A DNA stretch of 64,000 nt, taken from contig NZ_JAABLM010000007.1 of assembly GCF_009915155.1 (NCBI RefSeq), positions 124,001 through 188,000 of the forward strand, given 5' to 3'. Positions 8,961 through 17,862 of the stretch are shown one piece after another. The notes beneath the pieces are model-generated. The model had not been told where the DNA came from, ran no database searches, and saw only the letters and a program-made list of their open reading frames with translations. The stretch comes from Flavobacterium ichthyis. Its GTDB lineage: Bacteria; Bacteroidota; Bacteroidia; Flavobacteriales; Flavobacteriaceae. A program made the position numbers and the translations under genes. Every line of letters starts with the position of its first letter. The first letter of the stretch is position 1.

Positions 8961-9440
8961 ATGAAAAAAATGTCCATTATTTTCCTAAAATTTGTTTTGG
9001 TGCTGTTCGGGCTTTTGGCACTTTTCATTTTGATTCGGTTTCCGTTAACTGAAGGTCGTGCTGAAAACTTGGACTGGATTAGTATTTATTCGGATCCGTT
9101 TATTTTGTACGGTTATGCCGTTTCAATTGTGTTTTTTGTGGCGCTATTGAAAGCTTTTAGGTTATTGGGTTACATCGGAAAAAATGAATTGTACACGCAA
9201 AATGCTTTGAAAGCGTTGCGAACCATTAAATTTTGCGGCATTATTTTGAGCCTCTCCATTGTTTTAGCCGGAATTTTTATTGTCATTTTTCACCACGAAG
9301 ATGATGATCCCGCAGGATTTTTGGGCTTGTGCATCGTTGCTACTTTTATTTCGGTGGTAATGGCGACGGCACTTGCTGTTCTTGAAAAAATTTTGCAAAA
9401 TGTTATTGAAATGAAATCTGAAAACGACTTAACCATTTAA
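8961..9440 (+). CDS. DUF2975 family membrane protein
   Basis: A 159-residue protein with four predicted transmembrane segments (about residues 5-25, 48-68, 93-113 and 125-145) and the short loop LGYIGKNELYTQNALKALRTIKFCG typical of DUF2975. Its stop is three bases before the start of a small HTH regulator. DUF2975 proteins are frequently encoded next to YozG-like Cro/CI regulators, so the pair is a conserved module whose role is not established. ATG 8961 was chosen because the upstream start adds nine residues that do not fit the family N-terminus. It may respond to a membrane signal, but nothing in the sequence says which. Confidence 0.85.
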   Translation: MKKMSIIFLKFVLVLFGLLALFILIRFPLTEGRAENLDWISIYSDPFILYGYAVSIVFFVALLKAFRLLGYIGKNELYTQNALKALRTIKFCGIILSLSIVLAGIFIVIFHHEDDDPAGFLGLCIVATFISVVMATALAVLEKILQNVIEMKSENDLTI

Positions 9441-9443
9441 AAG

Positions 9444-9665
9444 ATGCCAATAATTGTAAATTTAGATGTGATGATGGCCAAGCGAAAAATGTCGCTTAAC
9501 GAACTTTCGGAAAAAGTGGAACTTACTTTATCCAACCTTTCAATTTTAAAAACAGGCAAAGCCAAAGCTGTCAGGTTTAATACTCTAGAATCCATTTGTA
9601 AAGCCTTAGATTGTCAACCCGGCGATATTTTAGAATATGTTTCAGAAACAGACGCACGATTATAA
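9444..9665 (+). CDS. Cro/CI-type HTH regulator (YozG-like)
   Basis: This 73-residue protein is a single Xre-type helix-turn-helix domain. Visible are MAKRKMSLNELSEKV (helices 1-2), LTLSNLSILKTGKAKAV (recognition region) and LESICKALDCQPGDILEY (helices 4-5). It lies three bases behind the DUF2975 gene and must be cotranscribed. This arrangement matches the common DUF2975/YozG pairing. It probably regulates its own operon; no operator was found. The following hairpin at 9684-9716 ends the transcript. Confidence 0.9.
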   Translation: MPIIVNLDVMMAKRKMSLNELSEKVELTLSNLSILKTGKAKAVRFNTLESICKALDCQPGDILEYVSETDARL

Positions 9666-9683
9666 CGTTTTGAAAATAAAAAA

Positions 9684-9722
9684 CATCGTTTAAATTTTTC
9701 TGAATTAAAAACGATGCTTTTT
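9684..9722. terminator. Bidirectional terminator between HTH gene and ssb
   Basis: Arms CATCGTTT and AAACGATG enclose an inner AT-rich stem (AATT/AATT), and T tracts follow on both strands. It sits between convergent genes ending at 9665 and 9747. Confidence 0.75.
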
Positions 9723-9746
9723 ACTCACAATCTTTTCACTTAGAAA

Positions 9747-10082
9747 TTATTTGCTTCCAATCAACAAAATTTCGTCCGCAACCACTTCGGTAATATAACG
9801 TTTTTCACCGTTTTTATCTTCGTAATTTCTGTAGGTAAGTTTGCCTTCAATGGCAATTTCTTTTCCTTTTTGAACAAATTTCTCAATAATTTCGGCAGTT
9901 TTTCCCCACGCTACTACGCGATGCCACTCGGTTTGCTCTACCTTTTCACCTTTTTCATTTCGATAAAAATCATTAGTAGCCAAAGTGATGTTTGCTACTT
10001 TTTTTCCTTCTCCAAAAGTTTTTACTTCTGGTTCTTGTCCTACGTGTCCAATTAATTGCACTCTGTTTCTTAATTTGCTCAT
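9747..10082 (-). CDS. ssb: Single-stranded DNA-binding protein, short form
   Basis: An OB-fold SSB of 111 residues (RNRVQLIGHVGQEPEVKT, TEWHRVVAWGKTAE, GKEIAIEGKLTYRNYED). It ends at EILLIGSK directly after the OB fold. The disordered linker and acidic DDDIPF-type tip, which recruit partner proteins in housekeeping SSBs, are absent. In Bacteroidetes short SSBs often coexist with a full-length one, so this may be a secondary SSB used in recombination or repair. It is monocistronic, convergent with the HTH gene and divergent from the GNAT-nitrilase gene. Confidence 0.92.
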   Translation of the reverse strand: MSKLRNRVQLIGHVGQEPEVKTFGEGKKVANITLATNDFYRNEKGEKVEQTEWHRVVAWGKTAEIIEKFVQKGKEIAIEGKLTYRNYEDKNGEKRYITEVVADEILLIGSK

Positions 10083-10234
10083 GGCGTTTAAAAATTAAAA
10101 GTTATTAAAATGTTATTTTGATTCAATTTCAAAAATGATTTTGGAAAACCATTTAGTAGTTTGAACAAGGCAAAGTTGCAATAGCGTCCCATAATTATTC
10201 GGTTGAAATACATTTACTTTCGGTTGTAATTATT

Positions 10235-10252
10235 TGTAAACGTTTGCAAACG
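10235..10252. promoter_or_regulatory. LacI/GalR-type operator-like palindrome
   Basis: TGTAAACGTTTGCA (10235-10248) fits the LacI-family consensus TGnAAnCGnTTnCA and is a near-perfect palindrome about a central CG. It overlaps a perfect 12-bp palindrome, CGTTTGCAAACG (10241-10252). It lies about 40 bases before the GNAT-nitrilase start and about 155 bases before ssb. No LacI-family gene is in the window. Confidence 0.45.
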
Positions 10253-10290
10253 GAAATTTTTTTTCGTAACTTACAGAAAATTAAAATTTT

Positions 10291-11817
10291 ATGCAGACAG
10301 AAATCTCTAAGGTAGAACTCAGGAATTTAGCTATTGAAGACTATAAGGAACTGAAAACCTCAATGTTACACGCCTATTGCGAACTAGAAGAAAGTTATTG
10401 GGAGGAAGAAGAAATTGAAAAATTATTAGACATTTTCCCAGAAGGACAAATTGCCGTATTGGTTGATGGCAAAGTCGTCGGTTCTGCATTATCGATTTTG
10501 GTGAGTTACAAAAAAGCGAGTGCGGCTCATACGTATCAAAAAATTACCGGAAACGGAAGCTTTTCCACTCACGATCCGGATGGCGAAGTGTTGTATGGAA
10601 TTGACGTATTTATCGATCCGGAATACCGCGGTTTGCGTTTGGGAAGAAGATTGTATGATGCGAGAAAAGAATTGTGTGAAACATTAAATTTAAAATCTAT
10701 CATTTTTGCAGGAAGAATCCCGAAATATAGCGAATACTCTGAGGAGTTGACACCAAAAGAATATATTAGCAAAGTACGGTTAAAAGATATTTACGACCCA
10801 GTTTTATCGTTTCAATTGAGTAATGATTTTCACGTTTTGAAAATTATGAAAAATTATTTGGAAGGCGATGTTTCTTCGCAGGAATATGCGGTTTTGCTGG
10901 AGTGGAACAATATTTACTATGAGAAAAGTCCGAAATTGATTAATGCCCAAAAAAGTGTGATTCGGTTGGGATTGGTGCAGTGGCAAATGCGTTCGTTAGC
11001 TAATCTCGAAGCACTTTTTGAACAGTCAGAATTTTTTATTGATGTGGTTTCGGGTTATGCGGCAGATTTCGTATTGTTTCCAGAATTATTTATCGCACCG
11101 TTAATGGCGGATTACAACCATCTTTCTGAAGCTGATGCAATTAGAGAGATTTCTCATTTTTGTGAACCATTAAGGAAGAAATTTCAGGAATTTGCCATTG
11201 CTTATAACATTAACATCATTACCGGAAGTATGCCAATGACCGAAGATGGAAAGTTGTACAACGTGGGGTTTTTGTGTAAACGTGACGGAACTTCGGAGAT
11301 GTATAAAAAAATTCATATTACACCAAATGAGGTGCAATATTGGGGAATGACAGGTGGAAGCGAAATTAAAACCTTTGATACCGATTGTGGAAAAATAGGG
11401 ATCATGATTTGTTATGACGTGGAATTTCCGGAATTATCGCGATTGATGGCAGATGAAGGTATGCAAATTTTATTTGTTCCTTTTCTCACAGACACGCAAA
11501 ACGCTTACACACGTGTGAAACATTGTGCTCAAGCGCGAGCCATTGAAAACGAATGTTACGTGGCAATTGCCGGTTGTGTAGGAAATTTACCTCGTGTAAA
11601 CAACATGGATATTCAATATGCTCAAGCGGCGGTTTTTACGCCATCGGATTTTGCGTTTCCGAGTAATGGAATTAAAGCTGAAGCAACGCCAAATACCGAA
11701 ATGACTTTGATTGCCGATGTAGATTTAGATTTACTCAAAAAATTACATGAGCAAGGAAGTGTAAGGATTTTGAAAGATAGAAGACATGATTTGTACAAGA
11801 TTAAAAAGCTGAAATAG
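10291..11817 (+). CDS. Fusion of GNAT acetyltransferase and nitrilase-family amidohydrolase
   Basis: A 508-residue two-domain cytoplasmic protein. Residues 8-190 form a GNAT domain with the acetyl-CoA loop at EYRGLRLGRRLYD (111-123). Residues 224-508 form a carbon-nitrogen hydrolase with the triad E265 (FPELF), K340 (YKKIHITPNE) and C374 (MICYDVEFPE). This is the known architecture of bifunctional GNAT/carbon-nitrogen hydrolase proteins annotated in many bacteria; substrates are not established. The nitrilase part most resembles omega-amidase or carbamoylputrescine-type enzymes. The gene stands alone, with a LacI-type palindrome upstream, which hints at regulation by a small metabolite. Confidence 0.92.
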   Translation: MQTEISKVELRNLAIEDYKELKTSMLHAYCELEESYWEEEEIEKLLDIFPEGQIAVLVDGKVVGSALSILVSYKKASAAHTYQKITGNGSFSTHDPDGEVLYGIDVFIDPEYRGLRLGRRLYDARKELCETLNLKSIIFAGRIPKYSEYSEELTPKEYISKVRLKDIYDPVLSFQLSNDFHVLKIMKNYLEGDVSSQEYAVLLEWNNIYYEKSPKLINAQKSVIRLGLVQWQMRSLANLEALFEQSEFFIDVVSGYAADFVLFPELFIAPLMADYNHLSEADAIREISHFCEPLRKKFQEFAIAYNINIITGSMPMTEDGKLYNVGFLCKRDGTSEMYKKIHITPNEVQYWGMTGGSEIKTFDTDCGKIGIMICYDVEFPELSRLMADEGMQILFVPFLTDTQNAYTRVKHCAQARAIENECYVAIAGCVGNLPRVNNMDIQYAQAAVFTPSDFAFPSNGIKAEATPNTEMTLIADVDLDLLKKLHEQGSVRILKDRRHDLYKIKKLK

Positions 11818-11883
11818 AAAATTTTACCTATGTTTGTGTAGGAAAAAGAAGTACAAAATTTTGTTTTTTTAAACCAAGAGCTA

Positions 11884-11985
11884 ACTGACAAAAAACCAAG
11901 TTTTTCCTTTAGCCCTGATTGAGTGGAAATCCCGCTGAAGTGTTAGCGGAAGCGGATTGAAGCGAAAGCAGGAACGTGGATTACA
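11884..11985 (-). repeat. Dispersed intergenic repeat, copy B
   Basis: On the minus strand this copy reads GCTTTCGCTTCAATC (box 1), a hairpin CGCT..AGCG, then GGATTTCCACTCAATC and AGGGCTAAAGGA. The second box agrees closely with copy C at 29.2 kb. It is the only copy oriented against its neighbours, which are both on the plus strand. Confidence 0.65.
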
Positions 11986-12022
11986 AATATTCCCAGACGA
12001 ATCGCTCCCAAAAAAATAAATT

Positions 12023-12373
12023 ATGGCAAAATTATGTTTGGAATGTGCTGAAAAAATTATAGGCCGCGAAGATAAAAAGTTTTGCAGCGACGGCTGTCGA
12101 AACGCTTTTAATAATAAAATCAACAAAGATTCGAACAATTTGATGCGCAATATTAATAACAAATTACGCAAAAATTATAGGATTTTGACCGAAACGAATA
12201 TTGACGGAAAAACCAAAACTACGCGAGCAAAATTAATAAGTAAAGGTTTTGATTTTGAACATTTTACCGGAATTTTAAATACTAAAACGGGCAATACTTA
12301 TTATTTTTTATATGATCAAGGATATTTGCCATTAGAACACGATTTTATTATGCTGGTAAAAAAAGAAATGTAA
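12023..12373 (+). CDS. Small zinc-ribbon protein of unknown function
   Basis: This 116-residue protein begins with a treble-clef or zinc-ribbon motif: C5-x2-C8, then C21-x3-C25 (KFCSDGCRNAFNN). This N-terminus resembles DUF2116-type zinc ribbons and the YHS/FCS type of short zinc finger. A basic middle (NNLMRNINNKLRKNYR) follows, then a beta-rich end (NTKTGNTYYFLYDQGYLPL). It has no signal peptide and is probably cytoplasmic; the basic middle could bind nucleic acid. It ends 22 bases before the M28 peptidase gene and likely shares its transcript. No named family is certain. Confidence 0.8.
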   Translation: MAKLCLECAEKIIGREDKKFCSDGCRNAFNNKINKDSNNLMRNINNKLRKNYRILTETNIDGKTKTTRAKLISKGFDFEHFTGILNTKTGNTYYFLYDQGYLPLEHDFIMLVKKEM

Positions 12374-12395
12374 CTATTTGAATTTTTTAAACTTG

Positions 12396-14780
12396 ATGAA
12401 AAATAACTACACTTCCCTTATTTCTGCCTTGATTTTTGTAGGGCTGGTTTTTTTGACTTTTTATTTAGAAATGCCCCAAGATTCAAAGGTAAATGGCAAT
12501 TTGAAATATGGGTTTTCAATTGAAAAGTCAATTGAAAAAGTGAAGCAAATCTCGGCTTTACCACATTATGTTAGCTCGGAAAATCATCAAAAAGTAGGTG
12601 ATTATTTAATTGCCGAATTAAAAAAATTAGGTTTAACCCCCGAAGTACAAGAAGGTTTTACGCTAACCGAATGGGGAAATTTTTCGAAATCCAGGAATAT
12701 TATTGCCAAAATAAAAGGTACAAATGCTAATGGAAAAGCGGTCATGCTCTTATCACATTATGATAGTGCTCCACATTCGGCATCTTATGGGGCAGCTGAT
12801 GATGCTTCAGGTATTGCCACCATTTTAGAAGGAATAAGAGCATTTAAAAACAGCAAAAAATCCCACCAAAACGATATCATAATTCTATTTTCTGACGGCG
12901 AAGAATTAGGTTTAAACGGTGCGGCACTTTTTGTAACTCAACATCCGTGGGCAAAAGATGTTGGCGTGGTTTTAAACTTTGAAGCCCGAGGCACTTCGGG
13001 ACCGAGTTATATGTTGATGGAAACCAATGAGGGAAATGCCGAAATGGTGAAAAATTTTGCCGCTTCGGGATTGGATTTTCCAGTGTCTAATTCGTTGATG
13101 TACAGTATTTACAAACTTTTGCCAAACGATACAGATTTGACGGTGTTCCGCCAACAAGGACAAATTCAGGGATTTAATTTTGCCTTTATCGACAATCATT
13201 TTAATTACCATACAAAGCAAGATAATTTTGAGCATCTAAGCCAGGAAACACTTGCACATCAAGCCAATTATCTTATGCCATTGCTGCATTATTTCAGCAA
13301 TTATGATTTGTCACAATTAAATTCTAAGGAAGATTTTGTTTACGTAAATACACCTTTTGGGTTTATCCATTATCCGTTTTCTTGGAATTTTATTTTGGCT
13401 GGAATTGCCGGAATTTTACTATTCTTTTTTGTTTTTTTAGGAATTGGGAAAAGAATTCTTTCTACACGAGAAATTTTAAGAGGATTCACACCTTTTTTTG
13501 TAGTAATTACCGTAAGTGGTGCGGCGGCATTCCTCGGTTGGAAAATTCTTAACGTGGCATATCCACAATATTCCGAAATATTGCAAGGGTTTACTTATAA
13601 TGGCCATGATTACATAGGATTTTTTATATTTATCACTCTAGCCATTTGCTTTGCATTTTATAAAAATTTTTACTCCGTCACGCAAACATTTGATTTTGCC
13701 ATCGCCCCATTATTAATATGGTTTATTATTAATATTTTAATTGCGATATTTTTACCTGGAGCCGGATTTTTTATTCTTCCAGTTTTTGCAGGAATTATTA
13801 TGCTTGCTGTTTTTGTGCTTACGCAAAAGTCATTCTGGCTTCTTAATCTTATACTATCAATTCCGGCAATTGTGATTTTTGTGCCGTTTGTCGTGGCATT
13901 CCCAATTGGTTTAGGGCTCAAAATGTTATTTGGGAGTGCAATTCTAACAGCACTGGTTTTTGCATTATTGATACCTGTTTTTGGATTTTATCCAAAGAAA
14001 AAAAATTGGAGCTTGGTGATGCTCATTTTAGCCATCGGGTTTTTGGCAAAAGCGCATTTTAATTCGAATTATGAAGAAGGACAAGCCAAGCAAAATAGCT
14101 TAGTTTACTTTAAAGATGTAGATACGGGTAAAGCTTTTTGGCTTACTTATGATGAAAATTTGGACGAGTGGACTAACAGTTATTTAGGCAAAAATCCGCA
14201 AAGTGCCAAAATTGTAGAAGCCTATAATTTATTTAGCAAATACAATACAAAGTTTACCTTCAGTAAACCTACCGAAACTAAAAATTTCCCTGAACCAAGC
14301 ATTCAGTTTATCCGCGACGAAATTATTGGCGACCAACGCTACATAAAAATAATCATCAAACCCAATCGAAAAGTAAACCGCTACGATATTTTTGCCAACA
14401 CAAATGTTACTTTTCACAACTTGCGAGTAAATGGTGTATTACATGTCAACCAAAAAAAATCTGCGTATAAAAGAAATGGCCGAAAATTGTTAAGTTACTA
14501 CGTAACAAATAATGAAGCTTTAGAAATGAGTTTTAGTATTAAAAAAGGAATAGAACCTGATTTAGAATTGATTGAAGCATCATTTGATTTACTTGAAAAC
14601 CCTGAGTTTTCAATAAAAAAACGAGAAAATTGGATGATGCCAAAACCATTTGTACTAACAGATGCTATTGTACTCAAACAAAAGATTAAGGCAAATTTTA
14701 ACCAAGAAATTATCCCACAACAATTAACGGATTCAATAGAAAATCCCTCCGAAAATATCATTCCAGATGCCCAAAATTAG
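12396..14780 (+). CDS. Membrane-anchored M28 family zinc aminopeptidase
   Basis: A protein of about 794 residues. An N-terminal membrane segment (SLISALIFVGLVFLTFYL) is followed by an M28 peptidase domain with the zinc-binding pattern SHYDS (H near 121), AADDASG (D near 135), DGEELGL (E pair near 169), NFEARG (E near 196) and FNYHTKQDN. Then come eight or so transmembrane helices and a beta-rich C-terminal domain. The order resembles the eukaryotic Fxna/ERMP1/Pff1 membrane peptidases. It probably trims peptides in the periplasm. ATG 12396 is preferred to TTG 12378. The end overlaps the next gene by 14 bases, indicating coupled translation. Confidence 0.9.
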   Translation: MKNNYTSLISALIFVGLVFLTFYLEMPQDSKVNGNLKYGFSIEKSIEKVKQISALPHYVSSENHQKVGDYLIAELKKLGLTPEVQEGFTLTEWGNFSKSRNIIAKIKGTNANGKAVMLLSHYDSAPHSASYGAADDASGIATILEGIRAFKNSKKSHQNDIIILFSDGEELGLNGAALFVTQHPWAKDVGVVLNFEARGTSGPSYMLMETNEGNAEMVKNFAASGLDFPVSNSLMYSIYKLLPNDTDLTVFRQQGQIQGFNFAFIDNHFNYHTKQDNFEHLSQETLAHQANYLMPLLHYFSNYDLSQLNSKEDFVYVNTPFGFIHYPFSWNFILAGIAGILLFFFVFLGIGKRILSTREILRGFTPFFVVITVSGAAAFLGWKILNVAYPQYSEILQGFTYNGHDYIGFFIFITLAICFAFYKNFYSVTQTFDFAIAPLLIWFIINILIAIFLPGAGFFILPVFAGIIMLAVFVLTQKSFWLLNLILSIPAIVIFVPFVVAFPIGLGLKMLFGSAILTALVFALLIPVFGFYPKKKNWSLVMLILAIGFLAKAHFNSNYEEGQAKQNSLVYFKDVDTGKAFWLTYDENLDEWTNSYLGKNPQSAKIVEAYNLFSKYNTKFTFSKPTETKNFPEPSIQFIRDEIIGDQRYIKIIIKPNRKVNRYDIFANTNVTFHNLRVNGVLHVNQKKSAYKRNGRKLLSYYVTNNEALEMSFSIKKGIEPDLELIEASFDLLENPEFSIKKRENWMMPKPFVLTDAIVLKQKIKANFNQEIIPQQLTDSIENPSENIIPDAQN

Positions 14781-15570
14781 TATATTAGGAACCGGATGGT
14801 TAGGATTTCCACTTGCAAAATCTCTCTTAGAAAAAGGCTATCGGATAAAAACGTCCACCACTTCGCCGGAAAAATTAGACGAACTCGAGGCATTTGGGCT
14901 AAATGCCTCTTTAGTCTTTGTTTTTGAAGATAAAATAGAAGGTAATATTGAGAAATTTTTACGTGAGTCAGAAATTTTAATCATCAATATTCCTCCAAAA
15001 TTGAGAAGTCCGAAACGGGAGAATTTTGTAGCCAAAATCAAAAATGTAATAACAGCTATCGAAAAGTCCACCGTTAACAAAGTGCTCTTTGTGAGTTCGA
15101 CCTCAGTTTATGGAGACGATGAAAATTATAGAGTGGTAGATGAAAAAAGTCCTGAAAATCCAGATACCGAAAGTGGAAAGCAAATCCTAGAGTCAGAAAA
15201 ATTATTACAAGGTAATAAAAATTTTCAAACTACAATCCTACGGTTTGGAGGCTTGATTGGTCCGGGAAGAAACTTGATAAAATTTTTATCTGGCAAAGAA
15301 AATGTGCCTAATGCAAAAGCACCTATTAATTTAATTGAGCAAAAAGATTGCATTGAAATCATCCATCAAATTATAGAAAAAAACTGTTGGAACGAAACAT
15401 TCAATGGCGTCAACCCCAATCATCCGTCACGAGAAGAATACTACAGTAAACAAGCCGTTTTACACGGATTTATAGCGCCAAAATTTTCAAACGAAACTTC
15501 TAAAGGAAAAACCGTTAACAGTAAAAAATCTGAAGAAATTTTAGGGATTGTTTATCATGCGTTGGCGTAA
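14767..15570 (+). CDS. SDR family NAD(P)-binding oxidoreductase/epimerase-like protein
   Basis: A 267-residue atypical extended SDR protein. The Rossmann motif is ILGTGWLGFPLAKSL near the N-terminus, and VLFVSSTSVYGDDENYRVVDE contains the SS-x-S-VYG segment typical of epimerases. The usual YxxxK appears degenerate (SGKQILESEKLL instead of YxxxK), so it resembles the YeeZ-type group, whose substrates are unknown. It overlaps the end of the M28 peptidase gene by 14 bases and so belongs to the same transcript. A terminator hairpin follows at 15636-15663. The function is not assigned. Confidence 0.85.
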   Translation: MPKISILGTGWLGFPLAKSLLEKGYRIKTSTTSPEKLDELEAFGLNASLVFVFEDKIEGNIEKFLRESEILIINIPPKLRSPKRENFVAKIKNVITAIEKSTVNKVLFVSSTSVYGDDENYRVVDEKSPENPDTESGKQILESEKLLQGNKNFQTTILRFGGLIGPGRNLIKFLSGKENVPNAKAPINLIEQKDCIEIIHQIIEKNCWNETFNGVNPNHPSREEYYSKQAVLHGFIAPKFSNETSKGKTVNSKKSEEILGIVYHALA

Positions 15571-15635
15571 ATTTATTAAAAATAAACAATCATAACCCAA
15601 TTACACCAAGTGAACCAACGGGTTAATTAGCAAAA

Positions 15636-15663
15636 AAAATCCCAAGCTTTCACTCGGGATTTT
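15636..15663. terminator. Bidirectional terminator between SDR and M13 peptidase genes
   Basis: AAAATCCC (15636-15643) pairs with GGGATTTT (15656-15663), flanked by A and T tracts on both sides. It lies between convergent genes ending at 15570 and 15685. Confidence 0.75.
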
Positions 15664-15684
15664 GTGTTTTTTCTGAATAAAAAA

Positions 15685-17742
15685 TTACCAGATTTTCACT
15701 CGTTTTTCTGGTTCAATATACATTCCTTGTCCAGGTTTAATCTGGAAGGCATCATAAAAAGCTTCTACATTTTGTAAAGGTACGTAAGCTCTATATTGGC
15801 CTGGTGAATGCGGATCTGTTTTTACTTGATTTTTAATCGCTTCGTCTCTGGCTTTTGATCTCCAAATCGTTGCCCACGAGATGAAAAATCTTTGTTCTGG
15901 TGTAAATCCGTCAATTAATCCCGGATTTCCGTTTTGTTTTAAGTACAATTGTAAACCGTCATAAGCAGCATTCACGCCACCTAAATCACCAATATTTTCA
16001 CCTAAAGTAAATTTTCCATCAACATATATTCCCGGTAACGGTTGTAATTGGCTGTATTGATCGGCTAAAGCGCCACCCAATTGCGTAAATTGCGCCAAAT
16101 CTTCATCAGACCACCAATTGATTAAATTTCCATCGGCATTGTAACGCGAACCCGAATCATCAAATCCGTGAGAAATTTCGTGACCAATAACCGCTCCAAT
16201 TCCACCATAATTTACGGCTTCGTCAGCACGATAATCGTAAAAAGGCGGTTGTAAAATTGCGGCTGGAAACACAATTTCGTTGTATGAAGGATTGTAATAA
16301 GCATTCACCGTTTGTGGCGACATGAACCATTCGTCTTTATCAACCGGTTTTTTCAAATCGGCAATATTTTCTTCAAAGCGCCATTTTGATAAATTTTTCA
16401 TGTTGCTGTAATACGTTCCGCCGTCTTCCGGACTTAGAATCGTTAATCCAGAATAATCTTTCCATTTATCAGGATAACCTATTTTTACACGTGACTTGTG
16501 TAATTTTTCAACCGCACTGGTTTTAGTAGCTTTGTTCATCCAAGGCAAATTATTGATGCGGTTTTCAAAAGCTAGAAACACATTTTTAATCATGGCTTCC
16601 GCTTTAGCTTTTGCTTCAGGCGGGAATTTTTTCGCCACATATAATTTACCTAGAGCTTCGCCAACGGTTCCGTTTACTGTTTGTAAAGCACGTTCTTCAC
16701 GCGGACGTTGCTTAATCGCACCTGTTAAAGTTTTTCCGTAAAATTCAAAATTAGCATTTTCAATTTCGGTAGAAAGCAATCCCGCAGAACGGTTCAACGT
16801 GGTCCATTTCATATAAGCTTTCCAATCTTCAACCTTATTTTGTTTGAAAATAGTTTCTAAAGCCGTCAAATATTTTGGTTGCGAAACAATTACGCTATCT
16901 AATTTAGGCAAGCCAATTCCGGTTAAGTATGAATCCCAATTAAAAGATGGCGTTAATTTTTGCAAATCGGCAATCGTCATTGGATTGTACGTTTTTCTTC
17001 TGTCTCTGCGTTCCACACGATCTAATCTTGGGGTTGCCATCGCAATTTCCAAAGCCACGATTTTAGCAGCATTTTTCTTGGCTTCCGCTGGTTTTTCGCC
17101 TAAAAAGCCTAACATTTTAGCTACGTGTTGCTCGTACTTTTGTCTTTTTTCTTTAGAATCTGCTTCTTCCGAAACGTAATAATCTCTATCGGGTAAACCT
17201 AAACTTCCTAAACCAATACTCACCACATTACGGTTAGAATTTTTAGCATCTGTACCCACTCCAGCACCTAAAAATCCAATACCTCCAGTTGATTCCATTT
17301 CAATTAACAAAGCGTGTAAGTCTTTTACATTTTTCACTTTATCAATTTTTGCCAAAATTGGTTTAATTGGTTGAATCCCTTGCTTGTTTCGGGTTACGGT
17401 ATCCAAAATTGAGCGATACAAATACACCGCTTTTGCCTGATCCGAATTTTTATCAAGATTTTTATTTTGTGCCGCTTCTTTCAAAATGGCAAGCGCGTCT
17501 TCATCCGTTCTTTGGCGAAGCTCATCAAAACTTCCCCAACGGGTTCTATCGGCTGGAATTTCAGTTTTTTCCACCCACTTTCCATTTACAAACAGGAAAA
17601 AATCATCACCTGGTTTTACCGAATTGTCCATGTATTGCAATTCAATTCCGTGAGATTGCTTGTTTTGCTGAGCATTCGCGGTCATGGCTGCCAAAACAAT
17701 CGCAGCAAAAGAAGCCAGGCTTCTACGGGAAGATATCATCAT
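15685..17742 (-). CDS. M13 family zinc metallopeptidase (neprilysin-like, PepO)
   Basis: A 685-residue M13 peptidase with a signal peptide ending at TANAQ (residues 1-25). The zinc motif HEISH is at 521-525 (H521, E522, H525), and the third ligand E582 lies in GENIGDLGG with D586 behind it. The conserved NAYYNPSYNEIVFPAAILQPPFY stretch and the C-terminal zone ending in RVKIW are typical of the family. These enzymes cut oligopeptides, and this one should act in the periplasm or at the cell surface. The length is standard. It is monocistronic, with a -7 element (TAGATTTG) 23 bases before the start. Confidence 0.95.
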   Translation of the reverse strand: MMISSRRSLASFAAIVLAAMTANAQQNKQSHGIELQYMDNSVKPGDDFFLFVNGKWVEKTEIPADRTRWGSFDELRQRTDEDALAILKEAAQNKNLDKNSDQAKAVYLYRSILDTVTRNKQGIQPIKPILAKIDKVKNVKDLHALLIEMESTGGIGFLGAGVGTDAKNSNRNVVSIGLGSLGLPDRDYYVSEEADSKEKRQKYEQHVAKMLGFLGEKPAEAKKNAAKIVALEIAMATPRLDRVERRDRRKTYNPMTIADLQKLTPSFNWDSYLTGIGLPKLDSVIVSQPKYLTALETIFKQNKVEDWKAYMKWTTLNRSAGLLSTEIENANFEFYGKTLTGAIKQRPREERALQTVNGTVGEALGKLYVAKKFPPEAKAKAEAMIKNVFLAFENRINNLPWMNKATKTSAVEKLHKSRVKIGYPDKWKDYSGLTILSPEDGGTYYSNMKNLSKWRFEENIADLKKPVDKDEWFMSPQTVNAYYNPSYNEIVFPAAILQPPFYDYRADEAVNYGGIGAVIGHEISHGFDDSGSRYNADGNLINWWSDEDLAQFTQLGGALADQYSQLQPLPGIYVDGKFTLGENIGDLGGVNAAYDGLQLYLKQNGNPGLIDGFTPEQRFFISWATIWRSKARDEAIKNQVKTDPHSPGQYRAYVPLQNVEAFYDAFQIKPGQGMYIEPEKRVKIW

Positions 17743-17764
17743 ATTTAAAAAATTTAGTAGTTCA

Positions 17765-17772
17765 CAAATCTA
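17765..17772 (-). promoter_or_regulatory. -7 element of the M13 peptidase gene
   Basis: TAGATTTG on the minus strand matches TAnnTTTG and ends 22 bases before the start codon. The -33 region has only a TTTC. Confidence 0.45.
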
Positions 17773-17862
17773 AAAAAAGTAATAGTTGAAACAGCTTTTC
17801 ATTTTGTTAAAAATCAGCCGTTTTGCAACTTTGTTTTGTAATTTCGCAAAAAATATTCCAGC

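Noticed and set aside
11881..12171. 96-codon open frame on the minus strand
   Set aside because: It covers repeat copy B and the start of the zinc-ribbon gene on the other strand.
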